In this document: piece after piece, positions 58,867 to 64,000 of the stretch
How the letters are laid out: each line of letters opens with the position of its first letter
Numbering within the stretch: the stretch's first letter is position 1
Source of the DNA: an uncultured Gammaproteobacteria bacterium
GTDB lineage: Bacteria > Pseudomonadota > Gammaproteobacteria > Steroidobacterales > XN24
Direction: 5' to 3'
NCBI GenBank assembly: GCA_947259915.1
Contig: CAMYOC010000044.1
Location: 1 to 64,000, forward strand
DNA: 64,000 nucleotides
Notes under the pieces: model-generated
Told to the model about the DNA's origin: nothing
Seen by the model: only the letters and a program-made list of their open reading frames with translations
The model's database searches: none
Position numbers and translations under genes: made by a program

Positions 58867-59316
58867 ATGACAGACGCGGTTTTTGCCTACGCGCATTATC
58901 TCGGCATCATGATGTTGATGGCCGCCCTTGTCACCGAGCATGCGCTGCTGGGCGGCAACCTCGACCTGCGCCGTGCCAGACAGATGGCCGCCACCGATCT
59001 GATCTACTTCGCGGCGGCCGCGGCGGTGTTGCTCTCGGGCGTCGTGAGGATGCTCTACCTGGGTAAGGGCAGCGCATTCTATTTCGGCAACCCGTTGTTC
59101 CACGTCAAGCTCACGCTGTTCGTGCTGGTGGCATTGTTGTCGGTCTATCCCTCGGTCCAGATCGCCGGCTGGCGGATGGGACTCAAGCAGGGACACGCAC
59201 CACCGGCGTTGCCGCAGCGTTTTGCGGTGATGCGCTGGGTCATCCGCATAGAACTAACCGCACTGGCGCTGATCCCGCTGCTGGCCGTGCTGATGGGCCG
59301 GGGTTTCGGCTATTGA
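58867..59316 (+). CDS. DUF2214 family membrane protein
   Basis: A 149-residue inner-membrane protein with four predicted helices (about 5-25, 45-62, 78-97, 122-143). The order and polar spots (AHYLGIMMLMAALVTEH, FGNPLFHVKLTLF) match DUF2214. Function is unknown. A GGAG ribosome site precedes the ATG. Confidence 0.85.
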   Translation: MTDAVFAYAHYLGIMMLMAALVTEHALLGGNLDLRRARQMAATDLIYFAAAAAVLLSGVVRMLYLGKGSAFYFGNPLFHVKLTLFVLVALLSVYPSVQIAGWRMGLKQGHAPPALPQRFAVMRWVIRIELTALALIPLLAVLMGRGFGY

Positions 59317-59382
59317 TCAGCCGGGGCCAGCCCGTCATCCGCCTCTGGCGGTGCCCCGGACATGGCTGAGGAGCCCGAAGAC

Positions 59383-59943
59383 ATGAAGAACCTCGGCCCG
59401 CTGTCCGCGACCTGGCTGCGTGAGGCCGGCATCGGAATCGTATTCGCCCTGTTACTGTTCATCAGCACAGCCGCTGCGGACGAGGCACCCGGACCGGACC
59501 CACTGGCGCCATTCGAGGCGCTGATCGGTGGGCAGTGGACCCTGGGTGACGGTTACCAGGTTCTGGAGTGGGGGGTCGGCCAACGATCGGTCATTGCCCG
59601 GGCCTACCAGCGCGGTGCGGATGGCCCCCGGCTGGTGTCCGAAGGTGTCTGGTTTTTCCATCCCGGGAAGCAGAGGGTCGTCGGCTATTTCACCGCCGTC
59701 GGTATGGGTATCGCGCTGTTCGAATATCAGACCACGCCCAGCGCCGCCGGGCTCGAGAGCGAGATCGTCACCTGGGACGAGAAGGGGCATGAATCACACT
59801 ACGTTGAACGCTGGCTGCTGCAGGGAGACGATCGCTATCTGTGGCAGCTGCTGGCCCCTGGTGACGACGGCCTGAAGCCCGTATCCGAGGGTGTCTTTAC
59901 CCGGCAGCAAGCCGGAAATGGTGTCGCGGAGGGTCCGCCATGA
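59383..59943 (+). CDS. Hypothetical exported protein
   Basis: A 186-residue protein with an N-terminal export segment (about 15-33, cleavage near AAA-DE) and a compact beta-rich domain with repeated Gly/Trp (GGQWTLGDGYQVLEWG, EGVWFFHPGKQRVVGYF). It resembles lipocalin-like proteins of the SRPBCC/DUF1579 kind, but I cannot assign a family. I chose the ATG at 59383, with GAGGAG nine bases before it, over one at 59362. It overlaps the next gene by four bases. Confidence 0.7.
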   Translation: MKNLGPLSATWLREAGIGIVFALLLFISTAAADEAPGPDPLAPFEALIGGQWTLGDGYQVLEWGVGQRSVIARAYQRGADGPRLVSEGVWFFHPGKQRVVGYFTAVGMGIALFEYQTTPSAAGLESEIVTWDEKGHESHYVERWLLQGDDRYLWQLLAPGDDGLKPVSEGVFTRQQAGNGVAEGPP

Positions 59944-60398
59944 ATATCAGATATCGTTTTCTCCTGATAGCGGTACTGGGTCTCGCCGCTTGTGCGCCGT
60001 CCCGGGGGCCGGATTCAGAGGCACGGACCCTGCTGCAGCAGGATCAGGCCTTTGCCCGCTTGTCGCTGGACCAGGGCGCGGCGGCTGCGTTTGCCGAGTA
60101 CCTGGCCCCGGATGCGATCCAGCTGCCTGAACGGGGTGATGCCGTGGTCGGCAGAAATGCCATCACGGAAGGTCTGGTGCCGCTTGCCGACTATGTGCTC
60201 GACTGGACGCCGGTGGGCGCGGAAGCCTCGCATGATGCGACGCTCGGTTATACCTGGGGACGTTACCGGCTCTATCGCAAGGACAATCCCGAGCAGGTCC
60301 AGGTGGGAAAATATCTGAACGTATGGCGTCGATCCGAAGATGATCGCTGGCGCGTGGTGGCGGATATCGGTAACCACGAACCCGTGGCGCCGGACTAA
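59940..60398 (+). CDS. SnoaL/DUF4440-like lipoprotein
   Basis: A 152-residue lipoprotein with a clear lipobox (GLAAC, Cys18). The mature part has the NTF2-fold pattern of DUF4440: LLQQDQAFARLSLDQGAAAAF, GRNAITEGL and a closing WRRSEDDRWRVVADIGN. Such proteins are usually small-ligand binders; no catalytic residue can be assigned. Its ATG overlaps the stop of the preceding exported protein. Confidence 0.82.
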   Translation: MNIRYRFLLIAVLGLAACAPSRGPDSEARTLLQQDQAFARLSLDQGAAAAFAEYLAPDAIQLPERGDAVVGRNAITEGLVPLADYVLDWTPVGAEASHDATLGYTWGRYRLYRKDNPEQVQVGKYLNVWRRSEDDRWRVVADIGNHEPVAPD

Positions 60399-60429
60399 AG
60401 CAGGACCTCGGCACCGGGATTACAGCGGC

Positions 60430-62661
60430 ATGCGTGGACAAAAGAAACTGGCGAGATCCGAGGCCAGTCCGGCGATGCTGGTCGGACTGACGGCGATGAT
60501 CGCGGTGGCCAGCGCCGTGGCCGGTCTGTACACCCTGCCCGGCACACGCATCCCGTTACTCAACCCGGTACCGGCCGTGTGTCTGGCTGCGCTGCTGATC
60601 TATGGTCTGCGCGCCTGGCCGGCGGTGCTGGTCGGCAGCGTGGTGTGGTCAGCGCTGATGCTGGCGCCGGACTATATCCTCGCCGCCGCTTACAGCCTCG
60701 GCATCACGCTTGCCAGCGCTGTGGCCGCCTGGGGCGTGTTTCGCTTCTGGCGTCTGGACCTGTCGCGCAATGCGGTCCACAACCTGATGGTGGTCTATCT
60801 GTTCGGAGCCGTGGCCTTTGCCGCGGTAATGCTCCTGCTGGTGGCGCCGGTTATCACCGCGACGCGACACGCGGCGCCCGCCGAAGCCTTGCTGCTCACG
60901 CTTTGGCTACTGCCCTACATCGTACTCGGCATCGCGGCGTTTTTGCCGGCGATTATGTTGATGGTGCTGAAGTTGCCGCCAGAACCAGCGGGCCGCAGCC
61001 AGTCGCAGCGCTTCGTCAGTCTCGGCCGCCGCGGCTGGACCCTTGGATGTCTGCTGCTGGCCCTGATCCACTTCTGGCTGATGGCAACCGGCCGCCCGGA
61101 ATTTGCGATCAGCCTGCGTTATCTGTTGCTGCTGATGATCATCATCGCCGCGTTGCGTTTCGGCTATCGCTTTAACGCGGTGGCTGCGATGATCGTGGTT
61201 GCCTATCTGGTGCTGTCGGAATCCTGGTGGCTGGAACGACTTGCACCGCATTTCGAGCTGCCAGCGATGATAGACCTGAACCTGGTCTGCATCCTCGCTC
61301 TGCTGGCTGCGCAGCTGATCGCGATGTATCGCCTCGAGAGCGCAACCGCCTCGGTGGATATCCGGCGTCATGCCAGCCATGACGCCACCACTGGTCTGCT
61401 CAAGCGCGAGGCGTTCCGCAGCCAGCTGGTCGAGGCCGCGGCAGGTGGTACCGGGGACGCACGACAGCATGTCTGTCTGCATATCGACATCGACCGCTTC
61501 TCGGTCGTCAACGACAAGAGCGGGATCGACGCCGGCGATCTGATGCTGCGCGAGATCGCTGATCTGATCGCCGGCGATCTGCCGGTGACGGCGACCGCAG
61601 CCCGCCATGACGGCGACGACTTTATGGTCCTGCTGCGCAACTGTGGCGAGGACGAGGCGTCCCGGGTCGCCACCAATATCCGCCGCCGCATCGCTGCCCT
61701 GAGGTCGATATGGCACGGCAGCGAGAGCGCGGTGACCGCCAGCATCGGTATTGCGCCATTTACCGGCGGCCAGTCCGATGCGGACGTGATCCTGCTTACC
61801 GCCCACACCGCGATGAGTCTGGTACAAAACAGCGGTGGTGACGGCCTGCGCGTGATGCGTGTGGACGATGACGCGGTGGCTGAGCGCAAGCGCGCCGCGG
61901 CGTTGGTCGGAGAGATCCGCGCCGCGATCGAGGCCAACCGCTTCCAGATCTATTGTCAGGAACTGCAGCCCCTGCAGCGCGTCGACAACGGTCTTGTCAG
62001 CTTCGAGGTGCTCTCGAGACTGACCGATCAGCAGGGCCGGCCGCTGCCGCCGGTCGAAGTGTTCCCGCTGGCGGAGAAGTTCGAGCTGATGCGCGAGGTC
62101 GACCGGGTCGTGGTCACCAACACAGTGAGCTGGCTGACCCGCCACCCGGAGTGCATCGCGCGCACGCATGCCTGCTGCATAAATCTGTCCGGCGCGTCCA
62201 TCGATGTCGACAACATCGGTTTCTATCGCAGTCTGCTCGATACCTTTGACCTGCCACCGGAGAAATTGTGTTTCGAGGTCACCGAGACCTCCGCGGTCAC
62301 TCATTTCCGTGCCGCAGTCGAGTTTATGGGCGCGCTGAAAGCCACTGGGTGCAGCTTTGCGCTCGACGATTTCGGTGCCGGCATGTCCAGCTTCGAGTAC
62401 TTTCGTGAGTTGCCGGTGGACAAGATCAAGATCGACGGCGCGTTTATCCGCGGCCTGGAGCGGGGCTCGAAGAACTACGCCATTGTGCAGGCGGTGGTCA
62501 GCATCGCTCGCGCTTTTTCACTGCAGACGGTGGCGGAATTCGTCGAGAATGATGAGATCCGCGAGCTGCTGAGGGACCTGGGGGTGACCTACGCCCAGGG
62601 CCACGTCGTCGCAAAACCCGAGCCCATCGAAGAGTTCTTTCGCAAACGGATGTCTATATGA
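60430..62661 (+). CDS. Membrane GGDEF-EAL protein, probable cyclic-di-GMP phosphodiesterase
   Basis: A 743-residue protein. Residues about 15-305 hold eight or more membrane helices (MASE1-like). The GGDEF domain is degenerate: DGDDF at 394-398. The EAL domain looks complete: ExLxR (Glu526, as EVLSR), Asn585 (INLSG), Glu619 (EVTET), DDFGAG at 646-651, Lys667 (KIKIDG) and Glu703. So it probably hydrolyses c-di-GMP. I chose the ATG at 60430 because an upstream frame overlaps the previous lipoprotein gene. The next gene overlaps it by four bases. Confidence 0.88.
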   Translation: MRGQKKLARSEASPAMLVGLTAMIAVASAVAGLYTLPGTRIPLLNPVPAVCLAALLIYGLRAWPAVLVGSVVWSALMLAPDYILAAAYSLGITLASAVAAWGVFRFWRLDLSRNAVHNLMVVYLFGAVAFAAVMLLLVAPVITATRHAAPAEALLLTLWLLPYIVLGIAAFLPAIMLMVLKLPPEPAGRSQSQRFVSLGRRGWTLGCLLLALIHFWLMATGRPEFAISLRYLLLLMIIIAALRFGYRFNAVAAMIVVAYLVLSESWWLERLAPHFELPAMIDLNLVCILALLAAQLIAMYRLESATASVDIRRHASHDATTGLLKREAFRSQLVEAAAGGTGDARQHVCLHIDIDRFSVVNDKSGIDAGDLMLREIADLIAGDLPVTATAARHDGDDFMVLLRNCGEDEASRVATNIRRRIAALRSIWHGSESAVTASIGIAPFTGGQSDADVILLTAHTAMSLVQNSGGDGLRVMRVDDDAVAERKRAAALVGEIRAAIEANRFQIYCQELQPLQRVDNGLVSFEVLSRLTDQQGRPLPPVEVFPLAEKFELMREVDRVVVTNTVSWLTRHPECIARTHACCINLSGASIDVDNIGFYRSLLDTFDLPPEKLCFEVTETSAVTHFRAAVEFMGALKATGCSFALDDFGAGMSSFEYFRELPVDKIKIDGAFIRGLERGSKNYAIVQAVVSIARAFSLQTVAEFVENDEIRELLRDLGVTYAQGHVVAKPEPIEEFFRKRMSI

Positions 62662-63182
62662 ACAGAAATGGACTGGACGCCGAGCCGTCACCGCTAGACC
62701 TGCCGGAGCAGGCGGAGCTGGCGCCGGTATACGCTGAATTTGGTGCCGCGGTCCACGACACGCAGGTGCTGGAGTTCGGTCTGGTCCTGTTGATGGCGCT
62801 GGCGACGCGCTATGACGATGCACAATTCGACAACGATCCGGTGACGGCCCTGTCCACAGCCCAGGCTGGCAAGACTGTCGGCGAGCTGTTCCGCGCGGTG
62901 CGCAAGAAAGAGCATTTCACCTCGCCTGAACGCAAGGCGATCCACAAGGCCATCCGTCTGCGCAACGATCTCGTCCATCGCTTTATGGTGGACAAAGTAG
63001 AGAGTCTGTTTACGCCGGACGGGCGCGATTCGTTGTTGCAGGAGATCCGCGCGATCCGTGAGGCCGTACAGAGCGCAGACCGGATCAATGCCTCGCTGAT
63101 CGATCGTTATCTGGAAGAATACGGCACCAGCGTTGAAGAGCTGAAAGACTATGCTGCGGAGCTGTTTCCGAGGGATGACTAA
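62658..63182 (+). CDS. Hypothetical protein with an HEPN-like RX4H motif
   Basis: A 174-residue, largely helical soluble protein. RNDLVH at 102-107 is an RX4H motif followed by an aromatic residue (RF), with preceding helix KAIHKAIRLRND, as in HEPN-type or swt1-like helical domains. Family assignment is not secure. It overlaps the EAL gene by four bases (ATGA), so its dose should be tied to that protein. HEPN proteins are often RNases or nucleotide-binding partners; no antitoxin is evident. Confidence 0.65.
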   Translation: MNRNGLDAEPSPLDLPEQAELAPVYAEFGAAVHDTQVLEFGLVLLMALATRYDDAQFDNDPVTALSTAQAGKTVGELFRAVRKKEHFTSPERKAIHKAIRLRNDLVHRFMVDKVESLFTPDGRDSLLQEIRAIREAVQSADRINASLIDRYLEEYGTSVEELKDYAAELFPRDD

Positions 63183-63194
63183 GGAGACGATGCG

Positions 63195-63839
63195 GTGATG
63201 TATCTGCATCGGGCGGCCCTGGTCTGTCTGTGTCTGCTGCCGGTATTTGTGGCCGCAGAGGAAAGCTCCGGCGACCCGATCGCCGAGTTTTGGGCATGGT
63301 TCGAAACAGCCGCGCCACGCGTATACGAGACTGGCGATGACGCGATCAACCGCGACGATATGGCGTACTGGCTGGGGCGGATCCGGGAGGGCCTGAGTTA
63401 TGAGGTCCTGCGCGAGGGCCGCAAGGCCGAACTTATCATAAGCGCCGATGGGCGCATCGCGTCGTTCGGCGCCGTCGATGCGATCGTCAACGGCGCGCCG
63501 AAGGTCCGTCGCTGGAAGATCCGGGCGCTGCGGCCTCGCGCGGGACGGCTGAGGCCGGTCACCGTGGATGGCGCTACCATCGATCCGGCGACCGCCTTTT
63601 TCGATCTTTACAAGGATACCGGCCGCCTGGGTGTGGTGTTCTATCTTGCGCAATACGATGCCATGCATATCGAGGCTTATCGCACCGCGGCCCGGCGTCT
63701 GATGTGTCAGGCGGTGGGAGAGCGCCAGGTCGGCAATGACGTGGGTTTTGTCGATTTCGATACCCTGGATGTCCGTGACGCACAATTCAGCCGTCCCTTC
63801 GCTGATTTCCGTGAGGTCTTTAACGGCCTGCGTCGCTGA
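63195..63839 (+). CDS. Hypothetical exported protein with FWxWF start
   Basis: A 214-residue protein with a signal peptide (cleavage near VAA-EE at 20). The mature part opens EFWAWFETAAPRVYE and later has ELIISADGRIASFGAV and VRRWKIRALRPRAG, a pattern I recall from widespread uncharacterised proteins that usually lack signal peptides. GTG at 63195 has AAGGAG eight bases before it; ATG at 63198 is the alternative. It lies 12 bases after the HEPN-like gene. Function is unknown. Confidence 0.7.
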   Translation: MMYLHRAALVCLCLLPVFVAAEESSGDPIAEFWAWFETAAPRVYETGDDAINRDDMAYWLGRIREGLSYEVLREGRKAELIISADGRIASFGAVDAIVNGAPKVRRWKIRALRPRAGRLRPVTVDGATIDPATAFFDLYKDTGRLGVVFYLAQYDAMHIEAYRTAARRLMCQAVGERQVGNDVGFVDFDTLDVRDAQFSRPFADFREVFNGLRR

Positions 63840-63925
63840 TCGCGGCGGTACGAAGATGTTAAAATGCGCGCATCCAGTCTCGCCCGCATCGGGCGGTCCA
63901 AACACATCATCCAGCAGGGCAGCCC

Positions 63926-64000
63926 ATGAACAAGCTCTCCCGTCTCCGTGAACTGACCACAGTGGTCGCCGACACCGGCGATATCGAGTCCATCCGCAAA
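63926..64000 (+). CDS. tal: Transaldolase, N-terminal fragment
   Basis: The first 25 codons only; the gene leaves the right edge. MNKLSRLRELTTVVADTGD closely matches the N-terminus of TalB-type transaldolases of the pentose phosphate pathway. GCAGGGC lies before the ATG. Confidence 0.85.
   Translation, partial: MNKLSRLRELTTVVADTGDIESIRK

Noticed and set aside
62658-63839. Classical toxin-antitoxin pair
   Set aside because: The second protein has a signal peptide, so it would not meet a cytoplasmic HEPN toxin, and no nucleotidyltransferase antitoxin is adjacent.

Overview
This 64 kb window is the replication-origin region of a GC-rich gammaproteobacterial chromosome. The evidence is the gene order rpmH-rnpA-yidD-yidC-mnmE facing away from dnaA-dnaN-recF-gyrB, three perfect DnaA boxes in an AT-rich dnaA-dnaN gap, a parAB pair, two parS-like sites in recF, the atpIBEFHA genes, and the yibN-grxC-secB-gpsA and glnA-ntrBC blocks. 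The genus cannot be fixed from the sequence alone. An acrylyl-CoA reductase beside methylcitrate-cycle genes is compatible with a marine or propionate/acrylate-using heterotroph, but that is inference.

Layout. 1-5.2 kb, minus strand: rsmG-parA-parB, then atpI-B-E-F-H and the first codons of atpA. 5.3-10.9 kb, minus: prpD, prpC, prpB, acuI and a metallo-beta-lactamase hydrolase. 11-14.5 kb: two small cytochromes c, a SIMPL protein, a glutathione peroxidase and a DUF945 protein. 14.5-23.5 kb, minus: mnmG followed by a tightly overlapped oligopeptide ABC cassette with two tandem binding lipoproteins. 23.7-26.7 kb: a membrane diguanylate cyclase converging on a Gfo/Idh/MocA oxidoreductase fused to a phytanoyl-CoA dioxygenase-like domain. 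26.8-30.8 kb, minus: rpmH-rnpA-yidD-yidC-mnmE. 31-37.2 kb, plus: dnaA, oriC, dnaN, recF (carrying parS), gyrB. 37.3-41.7 kb, minus: glyQ-glyS-gmhB-acyltransferase. 41.7-46.6 kb, plus: glnA behind a sigma-54 promoter with an NtrC palindrome, a DUF4124 protein, ntrB and ntrC. 46.6-50.4 kb: class 1B dihydroorotate dehydrogenase, trmL, and gpsA-secB-grxC-rhodanese. 50.5-53.75 kb, plus: envC, an S41 protease and yibQ. 53.7-64 kb is an accessory-like stretch: a DJ-1 relic lacking its middle, a GGDEF protein, small membrane proteins, a GNAT, a Sel1-prolyl-4-hydroxylase fusion, a Rid protein, a large GGDEF-EAL protein with two unknown followers, and the start of transaldolase.

How it works together. 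Strand polarity flips at about 32.4 kb, as expected when forks diverge from oriC: the ribosome/membrane/ATPase genes run left and the replication genes run right. parS within about 2.3 kb of oriC and parAB about 28 kb away fit chromosome segregation. In most relatives mnmG-rsmG-parAB-atp is contiguous; here about 16 kb of transport and carbon-metabolism genes separates mnmG from rsmG, and a two-gene insertion separates mnmE from mnmG. I saw no tRNA, rRNA, CRISPR array, insertion sequence or phage gene. The best leads for something undescribed are the oxidoreductase-dioxygenase fusion (24923-26743), the internally deleted DJ-1 gene (53706-54014), the EAL/HEPN-like/secreted-protein trio (60430-63839), and the putative DnaA-trio at oriC.
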